Origin: Pseudonocardia alni
Lineage (GTDB): Bacteria > Actinomycetota > Actinomycetes > Mycobacteriales > Pseudonocardiaceae
NCBI RefSeq assembly: GCF_002813375.1
Contig: NZ_PHUJ01000003.1
Coordinates: 1,922,001 to 1,986,000 of the forward strand
Direction: 5' to 3'
DNA length: 64,000 nucleotides
Shown here: positions 40,760 to 50,048 of the stretch, piece by piece
Layout: every line of letters begins with the position of its first letter
How positions within the stretch are numbered: position 1 is the stretch's first letter
Notes under the pieces: generated by a model
The model's input: only the letters and a program-made list of their open reading frames with translations
Database searches by the model: none
Told to the model about the DNA's origin: nothing
Program-made: the position numbers and the translations under genes

Positions 40760-42403
40760 ATGACGACGAACGACGACAGCGGTCCCGAGCCCGGCACGGC
40801 CACGGCGGCCCCTCCGGCTCCGGGAGCGGCGACCGCGGCCGACGGCAGAACCCCGCGGGCGACGTGGTCGCTGCGTCTGCTCGGCGTGGCGCTCGCCCTG
40901 CTGACATGGCTGCTGCTCGGGGCGGCGCAGGAACTGCCCCCCGAGGCGCGGATGGTCGCGGCGATCGGTGTCCTGATGGCGACGTGGTGGGTCACCGAGG
41001 CCATCCCGCTGTCGGCGACCGCGCTGCTGCCGGTGGTGCTGTTCCCCGCGTTCGGGGTGGTGTCGGTGGCCGACACGACCGCCCGCTACGGCGACCCGAT
41101 CGTCTTCCTGTTCCTGGGCGGGTTCCTCATCGCGATCGCCATGCAGAAGTGGCACCTGCACCGGCGGATCGCGCTGCTGACGCTGCGGGCGGTGGGCACG
41201 ACACCGACCCGGATCGTGCTCGGCATGATGGTGGCGACGGCGTTCCTGTCGATGTGGGTGTCCAACACCGCGACCACACTGATGATGCTGCCGATCGCGC
41301 TGTCGGTCCTGGCGCTGGTCGCCGAGCGTGCCGGGGGCGGCGGCGACGAGGTCCGTCGCGGCGCCCCGCTCAGTGAGACCATCCGCGACCCGGCTGTGCG
41401 CTCGTTCGGCATCGGGCTGATCCTCTCCGTGGCGTGGGCCTCGTCGATCGGCGGACTCGGAACGCTGCTGGGCAGCCCGCCGAACGCCATCGTCGCCGGC
41501 TACGTACAGGACGAGCTCGACCGCGACATCAGCTTCGTCGGCTGGATGCAGCTCGGGGTCCCGATCGTCGTGGTGTTCGTGACCGTCGCGTGGCTGCTGA
41601 TCACCCGGGTGCTGTTCCGGACCACACTGACCGAGATCCCCGGCGGCCGCGAGATGATCGACGACCAGCTCCGGGAGATGGGCCCGGCCAGTACGGCCGA
41701 GAAGCGCGTACTCGCGGTGTTCGCCTCCGCGGCGTTCCTGTGGATCGTGCCGGGCCTGCTCACCGAGTTCGACGCCGTGGACGCCGCGCTGCCGTGGCTG
41801 GGCGGGCTGAACGACACCGCGATCGCGATCGCCGCGGGTGTCGCGCTGTTCTTCCTGCCGTCGGCGACCACCCCGCCCGACGAGGCCGCGACCGGCCGCC
41901 GCGGCGGGTACCGGATGTTGCTGGCCTGGCCCGACGCCCAGGCGGGACTGCCCTGGGGCGTGCTGCTGCTGTTCGGGGGCGGGCTCGCCCTGGCCGGGGC
42001 GGTCGCCTCCAGTGGGCTCGACGAGTTCATCGGCACCAGCGTCGCCGGCCTCGGTGTACTTCCGGTCCTGCTGCTGGTGGCCGCGGTGGTGACGATCGTG
42101 CTGTTCCTGACCGAGGTCACCAGCAACACCGCGACGGCGGCGACGTTCATCCCGGTGCTCGGCGGGGTCGCGATCGGCATCGGCGCCGACTCGATGACGC
42201 TGCTCATCCCGGCGGCGCTGGCCGCGACGTGCGCGTTCATGCTGCCGGTCGGCACCCCGCCCAACGCCATCGTCTTCGGGTCCGGTGTGGTCACCATCGG
42301 TCAGATGGCCCGCGGGGGTCTGCTGCTCAACGTGGTCGGGGTCGTGCTGATCACCGGGTTCGCGTTCCTGCTCGGCGGATGGGCGCTGGGCCTGCAGTTC
42401 TGA
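40760..42403 (+). CDS. DASS-family (SLC13) dicarboxylate/anion:Na+ symporter
   Basis: A 547-aa membrane transporter of the divalent anion:sodium symporter family. The family marks are VTEAIPLSATALLPVVLFP, the SNTATTLMML motif in the first repeat, GTLLGSPPNAIVAGY, and the second-repeat pair TSNTATAATFIPVL and PVGTPPNAIVFGSG. These SNT and PPNAI-type loops bind Na+ and the carboxylate. Substrates are C4-dicarboxylates, citrate or sulfate. The N-terminal 35 residues are Ala/Pro-rich and cytosolic. An inverted repeat with a -10 element lies upstream. Confidence 0.92.
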   Translation: MTTNDDSGPEPGTATAAPPAPGAATAADGRTPRATWSLRLLGVALALLTWLLLGAAQELPPEARMVAAIGVLMATWWVTEAIPLSATALLPVVLFPAFGVVSVADTTARYGDPIVFLFLGGFLIAIAMQKWHLHRRIALLTLRAVGTTPTRIVLGMMVATAFLSMWVSNTATTLMMLPIALSVLALVAERAGGGGDEVRRGAPLSETIRDPAVRSFGIGLILSVAWASSIGGLGTLLGSPPNAIVAGYVQDELDRDISFVGWMQLGVPIVVVFVTVAWLLITRVLFRTTLTEIPGGREMIDDQLREMGPASTAEKRVLAVFASAAFLWIVPGLLTEFDAVDAALPWLGGLNDTAIAIAAGVALFFLPSATTPPDEAATGRRGGYRMLLAWPDAQAGLPWGVLLLFGGGLALAGAVASSGLDEFIGTSVAGLGVLPVLLLVAAVVTIVLFLTEVTSNTATAATFIPVLGGVAIGIGADSMTLLIPAALAATCAFMLPVGTPPNAIVFGSGVVTIGQMARGGLLLNVVGVVLITGFAFLLGGWALGLQF

Positions 42404-42409
42404 GCCGTC

Positions 42410-43267
42410 TCACCCCGCCCCGGGGCCGGCCGGCGCGGTGATCCCGCGACGGACGGCGTCGGGGTGGGAGTGGGCGAGCAGGTGCCCCGCGTCGGCGACG
42501 AACTCGACGCGGGCCCCGAGCAGCATCCGGGCGGGGCGGGTCAGCTCCTCCGCCGGGAAGATCGGGTCGCGACGGCCGGCCAGGACGACGCACGGGGTGT
42601 CGCGCCAGGCGGTGAGGACCGCGTTGGGCAGGGGTGCCGGCGCGAGCGAGCTGCGGGTGTGCTCGGGGACCAGCGTCATCCACTCGACGAGGTGGCGCCG
42701 GTCGGGCAGCGGTGCACCGCCGGAGAGGAAGGACAGCACCCGCTCGGTGCGGGCCTCGGTGGGATGCCACAGCCAGGGCAGGGCCGGGCGCAGACTCGCG
42801 GTGACCCGGGCGGGGACCAGACCGGCCGGGGCGACGAGGACGAGCCCGGCGACCGCCGGGCCGGGCCCGGCGCAGAGCGCGACAGCGGCGCCGAGGGACT
42901 CGCCGACGATCGTCGCCGGCTCGGTCCCGACCGCGGTCAGCACCTCGTCGATCCAGGCGCGATACCGGCCGACGAGATCGTCGGCGGGCCTCTCGCCGTG
43001 GCTGAGTCCGGGCTGTCCGGGGACGTCCACTGCCGTGACCCGGTGGCCGGCGGCCAGAGCCCGTACGACGTACGCCGATGCAGCGGCGCCGAGGGTCGTA
43101 CCGGGCAGGAGCACCACGGCCGGCCCGGAGCCGACGGTCGTGAGGTGGGTCGACCCCAAGGGGGTGTCGATCCACCGGCAGCGCGCGTCGGGCAGAAGGC
43201 GGCTGATCTGCAGGCTGCTCCAGTCGCGCAGCAGGGTACGGCCGGGTTCGGAGCGGTAGATGTCCAT
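42410..43267 (-). CDS. Alpha/beta hydrolase
   Basis: A 285-aa alpha/beta hydrolase. The nucleophile elbow is IVGESLGAAVALCAG; the oxyanion region is VVLLPGTTLGAAA; the acid lies in VVLAGRRDPIFP; the catalytic His is in FVADAGHLLAHSHP. Helical cap residues sit between. It is an esterase, lactonase or related hydrolase with no more specific assignment possible. ATG 43267 is the best start although its ribosome site is weak (GAAGGG). It converges on the DASS transporter. Confidence 0.82.
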   Translation of the reverse strand: MDIYRSEPGRTLLRDWSSLQISRLLPDARCRWIDTPLGSTHLTTVGSGPAVVLLPGTTLGAAASAYVVRALAAGHRVTAVDVPGQPGLSHGERPADDLVGRYRAWIDEVLTAVGTEPATIVGESLGAAVALCAGPGPAVAGLVLVAPAGLVPARVTASLRPALPWLWHPTEARTERVLSFLSGGAPLPDRRHLVEWMTLVPEHTRSSLAPAPLPNAVLTAWRDTPCVVLAGRRDPIFPAEELTRPARMLLGARVEFVADAGHLLAHSHPDAVRRGITAPAGPGAG

Positions 43268-43776
43268 CGCGGGGCTGCCCTTCGTCGAGCGTGCGTGTTC
43301 TGCTCGCCGACCAGGCTTCCCGGCACACCGAGGCCACCGTAGGCACGTCGAGTCGCGTGAGCGAACGAGGGGTCCGTAAAGATCGCGCAAAGACGCTGCG
43401 CACGGATCGTCGTCGCAATTGTTTCGTCATGCGGCGACAACGGTGGCGTGGATCGCATCCGCCCAGCGCGACGACAGCCGCAAGAATCGCGTAGTCTTTG
43501 GGCGTGATTACTCGATGCGCCTACCGAGCCCTGCAGTGGCTCGTGCCGCATCCGGGCACCAATGGTCATCCCTCGTCGTGGGGAGCCATCCTCGCCGGCG
43601 TCGCTCCCGACGCCTGAGCTCGCGACTCCGCACCGACAGGCGGCATGTCGCCGCGACCTGACCGCATGCGCAGCATCGCGGTGCGCGGGTTGCAATGTTT
43701 CGACACGTCGGCGATTCCCATTCCGGGTTTCGCCTGATACTTGTGCCCGAAATTCGCGCGAGGAGCTCTTTCCCCG
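43268..43776. other. Intergenic region upstream of the mrp operon
   Basis: About 509 bp with lower GC than its neighbours and no supported gene. It must contain the promoters of the divergent hydrolase and mrpA genes. TAGTCT near 43493 is a possible -10 element. GAGGAG near 43770 is the mrpA ribosome site. I see no riboswitch fold that I can name. Confidence 0.5.
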
Positions 43777-46602
43777 ATGTCGTTGTTCTGTGTTCTGGCG
43801 GCCCTGTGGCTGCTCGTTCCCGCGGTCGCAGTACTCGCGAACCGGGTCGGGGCGCGCGGCGGATGGCTCGCCGTCGTGGTGCTGACGGCTCTGACCGCCG
43901 TCGTCGCCGCCGGCGGACCCGGCACGCGCACCGAGGCGGTGCCGTGGATCCCCTCGCTGGAGATCGCACTGCGGCTGCGTGTGGACGGGCTCGGCTGGCT
44001 GTTCGCCCTGCTCGTCCTCGGAGTCGGCGCGGTGGTGCTGGCGTACTCGACCTCCTATGTCACCGAGGAGCGGGCGGGCGGCTTCTTCGCGCTGATGACC
44101 GCGTTCGCCGCGGCGATGCTGACCCTGGTCCTCGCCGACGACCTGGTCGTGCTGTTCGTGGCGTGGGAGGTCACCACCCTCTGCTCCTATCTGCTGATCC
44201 TGCGGGTGGGATCTGCGGGGCGAGCACCGGCGGCACGGACGTTGCTGGTGACCGTCGCCGGCGGCCTGGCGCTGCTGGGTGCGGTGTGCGCGATCGTGGT
44301 GCGGACCGGGACCACACAGCTGTCGGCCGCGCTCGCCGACCCGGCCTGGACGCAGGATCCGGTGTTCGCCGGTGTCGTCGCCGTCCTGGTCGCCGTGGCC
44401 GCGATGACCAAGGCGGCGCAGTTCCCGTTCCACTCGTGGCTGCCCGACGCCATGGTCGCCCCGGCCCCGGTCAGCGCCTACCTGCACGCGGCGGCGATGG
44501 TCAAGGCCGGCATCTACCTCCTGATGCGCTTCGCCGGCGCGGCGTCGGCGTCGCCGCTGTGGCCATGGCTGCTGGTCACGGTCGGTGTGGTGACGGCGCT
44601 GCTGGGCGGCGTGTTCGCGTTGCAGCGCAGCGATCTCAAGGAGATGCTCGCCTACTCCACGATCAGCCAGCTCGGTCTGCTCGTGGCCGTCATCGGCGTC
44701 GGGACCACGACCGCGCTGCTGGCCGCGAGCGCCCACGTCGTCGCGCACGCCCTGTTCAAGTCCGCCGGCTTCATGACCGTGGGGCTGGTGGAGCGCCGCG
44801 CCGGGACCCGCGACCTGCGTGAGTTGCGCGGCCTGTTCCGGTCGATGCCCTGGACCGCCACGATGATCGCCCTGATCGCCCTGAGCATGGCCGGCGTACC
44901 GGTGACGCTGGGCTTCGTCTCCAAGGAGTACGTCCTCGACGCCGCCCTGTCCGCAGACGGGGGCCCGGCACTGCTCGCCGCCGTCGGGCTCGGCGCCGCC
45001 GCGGTGCTGACCGTCGCCTACAGCGCACGGATGGTGTTCCCCGTGTTGTTCGGGTCGCCGACCGCGCTCGGTCCTCCCGGCGGTGGACGGACGATGGCCG
45101 GGACGGTCACCGTCACCGCGCTCGCCGGTGCCCTGCTCGGGCCGGCGGTCTGGCTGCTCGACGGCGCGCTGCGGTCCTCGGCGGCCGCGGCTCTCGGGGT
45201 GGCCCCGGCGGCGGTCCCGGCCGTCTCCGTGTGGCACGGCGTCACCCCGGCGCTGGTGGTCTCGGCGATCGCCATCGCCCTGGGGACCGTGGTGGCCGTC
45301 GCTCACCGGTGGGTGGACCGGGCACTGGACCGGGCACTGTTCCCGGTCACCGGCGTCGCGGTCGTGGAGCGGCTGCGCAGCGGTGTCGTCGGCCTGGGCC
45401 GGGCCACCGGCCGCCCCTACCGTGGTGACGCCCCTGCCCGGCACCTGCTCATCCCCCTCCTGCTGGTTGCGGCCGGCGGTGGCGGGGCTGTCGCGGCGCA
45501 GACCGGCGGACTCGCAGCAGCGCCGGACACGTCGCGTCCGTGGGACGTGTTCCTGCTTCTGCTCACCGCGGGTGGGATCGTCGCAGTCCTCGCGGCTCGC
45601 ACCCGCTTCGCCGCCGTCGTCGCGTCCGGGGTGATCGGCTTCGCGGTCGCCCTGTGGTTCTACGAGCTCGGCGCCGCCGACGTCGCGCTGACCCAGCTGC
45701 TGGTCGAGGTACTGACCGTGGCCGTGATCGTGCTGGTCCTGCGTCGCCTGCCCGCGCCCTTCGCCGCCCGCAGCGCACACCGCGGGCGGGCACGGCGGGC
45801 CCTGCGGATCGTGCTGGCGGCAGGGGCGGGGGGCGCCGCGACGCTCGCCACCCTCGCCCTGACCGGGTGGCGAGCCCCGTCGCCGGCCGCGGAGTGGTTC
45901 CTGGCCGAGGCCGAGGACCGGACCGGTGGCACCAACGTGGTCAATACGATCCTGGTCGACTTCCGCGCCCTGGACACCTTCGGCGAACTCGTCGTGCTGG
46001 TGCTGGCCGCACTCGTCGTCGCGGTCCTGCTCGACGCACGCCGTCCGCAGCCGGTCCGCGAGGCGGAGGGTGTCTCCACCGCCGGGCCGGTGCGCGACCC
46101 GGCGGCGAACGCGGTGTTCCTCGCGACCGCGGCGAAAGTGCTGGTGCCGTTGCTGCTCCTGGTCTCCGTCCTTGTCCTTCTGCGCGGGCACAACGCCCCC
46201 GGCGGGGGTTTCATCGGCGCCCTGCTCGGTGCCGCCGCCCTGGTACTGGCCTACCTCGCCGCCCCCTCGGACTCCTCCGGCCGGGTGCGGCTGCCGTTCC
46301 TGCTCGTCGCCGGGGCCGGTGCGGTGGTGGCCGCCGTCGTCGGTCTGCTCGGCCTGGCCGACGGGTCCTTCCTACGGCCCCTGCACGCCGACGTGCTCGG
46401 CGTGCACCTCACGACGGCCCTGGTCTTCGACGTCGGGGTCTACCTCGCCGTGCTCGGCGTCGTCGTCGCAGCCCTCAACCTGCTCGGCACCCCGGGGGCC
46501 GGCCCACAGGGCGTGCACCCACATCCCGGCCGGTCCACACCCGGACAGCACACCGAACCCGATGACCAGCACGACCCGATGCCGGAGGAGGCCCTCCGAT
46601 GA
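43777..46602 (+). CDS. mrpA: Mrp antiporter subunit A fused with subunit B domain
   Basis: A 941-aa polytopic protein. Residues 1 to about 480 are the NuoL-like proton-translocating part: SYVTEERAGGFFALMTAF, FVAWEVTTLCSYLLI, KAAQFPFHSWLPDAM, APAPVSAYLHAAAMVKAGIY and LKEMLAYSTISQLG. The MrpA C-terminal part (FYELGAADVALTQLLVEVLT, NTILVDFRALDTFGE) follows, then an MnhB domain with GHNAPGGGFIGALLGAAALVL. It forms the multi-subunit Na+(K+)/H+ antiporter in the membrane, used for pH and salt balance. GAGGAG precedes ATG 43777. The stop overlaps mrpC. Confidence 0.93.
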   Translation: MSLFCVLAALWLLVPAVAVLANRVGARGGWLAVVVLTALTAVVAAGGPGTRTEAVPWIPSLEIALRLRVDGLGWLFALLVLGVGAVVLAYSTSYVTEERAGGFFALMTAFAAAMLTLVLADDLVVLFVAWEVTTLCSYLLILRVGSAGRAPAARTLLVTVAGGLALLGAVCAIVVRTGTTQLSAALADPAWTQDPVFAGVVAVLVAVAAMTKAAQFPFHSWLPDAMVAPAPVSAYLHAAAMVKAGIYLLMRFAGAASASPLWPWLLVTVGVVTALLGGVFALQRSDLKEMLAYSTISQLGLLVAVIGVGTTTALLAASAHVVAHALFKSAGFMTVGLVERRAGTRDLRELRGLFRSMPWTATMIALIALSMAGVPVTLGFVSKEYVLDAALSADGGPALLAAVGLGAAAVLTVAYSARMVFPVLFGSPTALGPPGGGRTMAGTVTVTALAGALLGPAVWLLDGALRSSAAAALGVAPAAVPAVSVWHGVTPALVVSAIAIALGTVVAVAHRWVDRALDRALFPVTGVAVVERLRSGVVGLGRATGRPYRGDAPARHLLIPLLLVAAGGGGAVAAQTGGLAAAPDTSRPWDVFLLLLTAGGIVAVLAARTRFAAVVASGVIGFAVALWFYELGAADVALTQLLVEVLTVAVIVLVLRRLPAPFAARSAHRGRARRALRIVLAAGAGGAATLATLALTGWRAPSPAAEWFLAEAEDRTGGTNVVNTILVDFRALDTFGELVVLVLAALVVAVLLDARRPQPVREAEGVSTAGPVRDPAANAVFLATAAKVLVPLLLLVSVLVLLRGHNAPGGGFIGALLGAAALVLAYLAAPSDSSGRVRLPFLLVAGAGAVVAAVVGLLGLADGSFLRPLHADVLGVHLTTALVFDVGVYLAVLGVVVAALNLLGTPGAGPQGVHPHPGRSTPGQHTEPDDQHDPMPEEALR

Positions 46603-47030
46603 TGCTCGCCCTGACGATCGGCGCCCTCGTGTCCGGCGCCGCCTACCTGCTTCTCGACCGCAGCTACCTCCGCTCCGTACTGGGGTTCCTCATGCTCGGC
46701 CACGCCGTCAACCTCGTCCTGTTCTCCGCCGGCGGTGTCCGGCGTCGCGGCGAGCCGCTGGAGGGCACCGACGCCGCGTCCGCCGCGGATCCGCTCCCGC
46801 AGGCGTTCGCGCTCACCGCGATCGTGATCGCCTTCGCCGTCACCGTCGTCATGCTCGTCCTCGCCGTGACCGGCCGGCCGGGCGACGACACCACCCTCGA
46901 CGCCGGTGACCCCGCTCACCCGGCCGGCGACGGCGGCACACGGGACCGCGCCGAGGACAGCGACGACTGCGGTGACACCGGCGTATCCCGCAACGGTGCC
47001 GCTCCCGCAGAGACGGAGGTCATGCGATGA
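46599..47030 (+). CDS. mrpC: Mrp antiporter subunit C (NuoK-like)
   Basis: A 143-aa NuoK-like membrane protein with three helices, including RSVLGFLMLGHAVNLVLFSAG and LPQAFALTAIVIAFAVTVVML, the diagnostic MnhC segment. The C-terminal 40 residues are a hydrophilic, Asp/Gly-rich extension not usual in the family. ATG 46599 overlaps the mrpA stop (ATGA), and its own stop overlaps mrpD. Confidence 0.93.
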   Translation: MMLALTIGALVSGAAYLLLDRSYLRSVLGFLMLGHAVNLVLFSAGGVRRRGEPLEGTDAASAADPLPQAFALTAIVIAFAVTVVMLVLAVTGRPGDDTTLDAGDPAHPAGDGGTRDRAEDSDDCGDTGVSRNGAAPAETEVMR

Positions 47031-48538
47031 CCGCGTCCCTGCTGCCGCTGCTCGCCGGCCTGCCGCTGCTGGCCGCCGGCGCCACCGCTCCGGCCCGGAC
47101 CGGGGCCCGCTGGACGTACACCGTCCTGCTCGTCACGCTCACGGCCAACGTGGCCGCCGGCGTCGCGCTGGTCGTCGCCACCTCCGACGGGACCGTGCTG
47201 TCCGAGCAGGTCGGCGGCTGGCCCGGCGGGATCTCGATCCCGTTCGTCGCCGACACCCTGGCGGCGCTGATGCTGACGGTCACGGCGCTGCTCGCTCTGG
47301 TGTGCACCGTGTTCGCACTCATGACCGCCGTCGGCGGCGCCAGGTTGTTCATCCCCCTGGTCCTCGCGCTGGTCGGTGGGGTCAACGGCGCACTGCTCAC
47401 TGCGGACCTGTTCAACCTGTTCGTCTTCATCGAGGTCATGCTGCTGCCCAGCTACGGGCTCCTCGTCCTCGCCCGTACCGGGCGCGGCACCCTGGGGCAG
47501 GTCACCGGCACGCGGCTCTACGTGGCGTTCAACCTGTTCGTGTCCACCCTGTTCCTCGCCGGCGTCGCGCTCGTCTACGGCACGGCCGGAACGGTCAACC
47601 TCGGCGAGCTCGCCGGCGCGGCACGGGAGTCGACCACCGTCGCTGTCGCCGCAGGCCTCTGTCTGGCCGCACTGGCCATGAAGGCGGCGGTCGTGCCCGT
47701 GCACGGCTGGCTCGCCCGTGCGTACCCCGCCACCACACCCGCGGTCACCGCCCTGTTCTCCGGGCTGCACACCAAGGTCGCGGTGTACGCGATCTACCGG
47801 ATCTACGCGGTCGTGTTCGACGGCGACACCCGGTGGCTGTGGTTGGGGGTCGTCGTGTTCAGCGCGACGATGCTCGTGGGGGTGCTCGGCGCGGTCGGGG
47901 AGACCACGATGCGCTCCATCCTGGCGTTCCACATGGTCAGTCAGATCGGCTACATCCTGCTCGGCATCGCCCTGTTCACCCCGCTCGGACTGGCCGCGGG
48001 CATCTTCTACCTGCTGCACCACATGATCGTGAAAGCGGCGCTGTTCCTGTCCGCCGGCGCGGTCGAGGAGCGGCACGGCACCGGTGCGCTGGACCGGATT
48101 GGCGGCGTCGCGCGCCGCGACCCGCTGCTCGTCGCCGTCTTCGGCCTGGCCGCGCTGTCCCTGGCCGGGGTCCCACCGTTCTCCGGGTTCGTCGCCAAGC
48201 TGACCCTCATCCTGGCCGCGCTCGACGCGGATCAGGTCGCCGCGGCCGCTGTCGCGATCGTGGCCAGCCTTCTCACCCTCCTGTCGATGATCAAGATCTG
48301 GACTGCGCTGGTCCGGCGATCCGACGAGGACGATCAGGACGGGAGCGGTGGCGGCACCGGAGTCCTGGCGCCGCCCGTCCCCCGCGTCGGTATCCGGCTC
48401 ACCCTTCCCGCCCTCGTACTGGCCACGGTCACCCTCGGTCTGGGGCTCGGCGCCGAACTGCTCTACGGGCTCTCGGCCACGGCGGCCGCCGGCCTGCTCG
48501 ACACCAACCCCTATGTGGAGGCGGTGCTCACCTCATGA
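47027..48538 (+). CDS. mrpD: Mrp antiporter subunit D (NuoN-like)
   Basis: A 503-aa, about 14-helix NuoN-like subunit. Key segments are FNLFVFIEVMLLPSYGLLVL, AALAMKAAVVPVHGWLARAY, TKVAVYAIYRIYAVVFDGD, TTMRSILAFHMVSQIGYILLG and FYLLHHMIVKAALFLSAGAV. It carries one of the putative proton channels of the complex. Starts at ATG 47027 with an ATGA overlap to mrpC and ends overlapping mrpE. Confidence 0.94.
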   Translation: MTASLLPLLAGLPLLAAGATAPARTGARWTYTVLLVTLTANVAAGVALVVATSDGTVLSEQVGGWPGGISIPFVADTLAALMLTVTALLALVCTVFALMTAVGGARLFIPLVLALVGGVNGALLTADLFNLFVFIEVMLLPSYGLLVLARTGRGTLGQVTGTRLYVAFNLFVSTLFLAGVALVYGTAGTVNLGELAGAARESTTVAVAAGLCLAALAMKAAVVPVHGWLARAYPATTPAVTALFSGLHTKVAVYAIYRIYAVVFDGDTRWLWLGVVVFSATMLVGVLGAVGETTMRSILAFHMVSQIGYILLGIALFTPLGLAAGIFYLLHHMIVKAALFLSAGAVEERHGTGALDRIGGVARRDPLLVAVFGLAALSLAGVPPFSGFVAKLTLILAALDADQVAAAAVAIVASLLTLLSMIKIWTALVRRSDEDDQDGSGGGTGVLAPPVPRVGIRLTLPALVLATVTLGLGLGAELLYGLSATAAAGLLDTNPYVEAVLTS

Positions 48539-48885
48539 CCGACGTCCTCACCCGCCCACTGCGCGTCGTGGCGTTCCTGACCTGGTTCGCCGGGCAGATC
48601 GCCCGCTCCGCGCGCGACGTCCTCGGCGACGTCCTCACTCCAGGCTCCTCGGCCACCCCGCGCCTGGTGCGACTGCCGTTGACCGGCGGCCGGACCACGG
48701 CCGCGACTCTCGGAGCTCTGATCACCATGACACCGGGCACCCTGACCCTCGGCGTCGTCGACGGTCAGGACGCCCTGCTCGTGCATTCCATGCATCACGC
48801 CGACGACAACATGGCACTCGCCGAACTGCACGACCTGCAGTCACGGCTCCTGCACGCCCTGGGCCGCAGCGAGGTGCACTTGTGA
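48535..48885 (+). CDS. mrpE: Mrp antiporter subunit E
   Basis: A 116-aa MnhE protein, shorter than the usual 160 aa. RLVRLPLTGGRTTAATLGALITMTPGTLTLGV is the diagnostic region. The first two membrane helices of typical MrpE are mostly missing, leaving one N-terminal amphipathic stretch. It is held in the operon by ATGA overlap upstream and GTGA overlap downstream. Confidence 0.9.
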   Translation: MTDVLTRPLRVVAFLTWFAGQIARSARDVLGDVLTPGSSATPRLVRLPLTGGRTTAATLGALITMTPGTLTLGVVDGQDALLVHSMHHADDNMALAELHDLQSRLLHALGRSEVHL

Positions 48886-49139
48886 TCGGCATCGACATCG
48901 CCTTGGTCCTGTGCGGTCTGGTCGCCCTGCTCGCCGTGATGCGCATCGTGCGCGGGCCCGACCGCGGATCCCGGGTCGTCGGCGCTGAACTGCTCACCGT
49001 CGCCGTCGTCGCGATGATCGCCCTCGGTGGTGTCCGGACCGCCAGCACGTCGACGTTCGACATCGTCCTGGTCGCCACCATGGTCGCGTTCCTCGCCACT
49101 GTCTCCTTCGCCCGTGCCCTCACCGGAGGTGCCCGATGA
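48882..49139 (+). CDS. mrpF: Mrp antiporter subunit F
   Basis: An 85-aa, three-helix MnhF protein (IALVLCGLVALLAVMRIVRG PDRG region, then VVAMIALGGVRTAST and IVLVATMVAFLATVSFAR). GTG 48882 overlaps the mrpE stop, and ATGA links it to mrpG. Confidence 0.92.
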   Translation: MIGIDIALVLCGLVALLAVMRIVRGPDRGSRVVGAELLTVAVVAMIALGGVRTASTSTFDIVLVATMVAFLATVSFARALTGGAR

Positions 49140-49477
49140 CCGTGTTCGGACAGGTCCTCACCGTGGCGGGCGCACTGGTCCTGCTGCTCGCCGCGGTCGG
49201 GCTGCTGCGCTTCGGCGACGTCTACATGCGGGCATCCGCCGTCGCCACCGCCACCGGCGGCGGCATCACCCTCGTGCTCGTCGGCTCGTTCCTGGTCTCC
49301 CCCGGTGTGGCCGACGGCCTCATGGTCCTGCTCGCCGTCGGCCTGCAGCTGGTGACCTCCGCCGTCGGCGGCGTTCTGCTGGCGCGCTCCGCGGTTCAGA
49401 CCGGGCACCGGTTCCGCCCCGACACCGCGTCGACCGCCTTGGCCGGCCCGGCCCGGAACGGAGATGACCCGTGCTGA
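49136..49477 (+). CDS. mrpG: Mrp antiporter subunit G
   Basis: A 113-aa MnhG/PhaG protein. GQVLTVAGALVLLLAAVGLL, RFGDVYMRASAVATATGGG and the third helix VSPGVADGLMVLLAVGLQLV are typical. It completes the six-gene antiporter operon. A further short membrane protein gene overlaps its end. Confidence 0.93.
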   Translation: MTVFGQVLTVAGALVLLLAAVGLLRFGDVYMRASAVATATGGGITLVLVGSFLVSPGVADGLMVLLAVGLQLVTSAVGGVLLARSAVQTGHRFRPDTASTALAGPARNGDDPC

Positions 49478-49707
49478 TGCGCCGGCCCTCGTGGTGGTCA
49501 CGCAACGGTGGACTGCTCGTTCTCCTCGCCGCGATCCTGCTGATCGCGCTCGTCGCAGCCGTGCTCCGGCTGTGGATCGGTCCGCCGGGGCCCTACGACG
49601 GTGAGCTCCTCGTCAGCCTCGTCAGTGCCGAAGCGGCAGCGCTCATCCTATTCCTCCGGCACATACGTACCGACCGGCGGCACACGATGCCCGGGCGACG
49701 AACGTAG
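49471..49707 (+). CDS. Small membrane protein at the end of the mrp operon
   Basis: A 78-aa protein with one strong hydrophobic segment at about residues 13-34 (GLLVLLAAILLIALVAAVLRLW) and a second weaker one at 47-62. It overlaps mrpG by seven bases and precedes the operon terminator, so it is cotranscribed. The basic ends suggest both termini face the cytosol. I do not recognise a family; it may be an accessory subunit of the antiporter, or a shortened MrpF/MrpB-like remnant. Confidence 0.62.
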   Translation: MLMRRPSWWSRNGGLLVLLAAILLIALVAAVLRLWIGPPGPYDGELLVSLVSAEAAALILFLRHIRTDRRHTMPGRRT

Positions 49708-49708
49708 T

Positions 49709-49736
49709 CGGGGTGCCCGCGCGGGGCCGCACCCCG
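49709..49736 (+). terminator. Hairpin terminator of the mrp operon
   Basis: CGGGGTGC and GCACCCCG form an 8-bp perfect stem around a GC-rich 12-base loop, two bases after the last stop of the operon. Confidence 0.65.
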
Positions 49737-49970
49737 GGAAGCTCCGCGCAGCGATGACGGCGACGAACGAGCCGGTCGGCAGATTCGTGATGGGCACCGT
49801 CCTCCCGAGGTTCTCCGCTCCGGTCATGCCGTGGCGCATTCCCGGGCCTGCCTACGGAGCGGGGCCTCGTCGACCCGGAGACCACAGCGGGTGCCACGGG
49901 CGATGCGGGCTCTGCCGATGAGCAGGCTCTGAGCGGGATCGTCGTCCCTGACAGGTGGCGCGATGGCCGG

Positions 49971-50048
49971 GGCGACGGGAATCGAACCCGCGTAGCCGGT
50001 GTGGAGGCGGAGGGCATCTCCGTCGCCTCTGAGCTGCCCCTCCCCCGA
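49971..50048 (-). other. tRNA-like sequence (intact T arm and 3' acceptor, degenerate 5' half)
   Basis: On the minus strand the segment ends GCGGGTTCGATTCCCGTCGC followed by CCC, a canonical T stem-loop and 3' acceptor strand of a tRNA. Upstream GCTC and GAG could make a D arm, but the acceptor 5' strand pairs only five of seven bases and no 5-bp anticodon stem with U33 can be drawn. A CTCCACA loop with anticodon CCA (Trp) is the nearest reading, with three of five stem pairs. The element stands in a 755-bp gene-free stretch (49708-50462) where the tidy operon region ends and the fragment-rich region begins, so a displaced tRNA 3' end left by an integrated element is likely. Confidence 0.4.

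Noticed and set aside
49971-50048. A normal functional tRNA gene
   Set aside because: T arm and 3' strand are good, but the acceptor has mismatches and no proper anticodon stem with U33 can be drawn.
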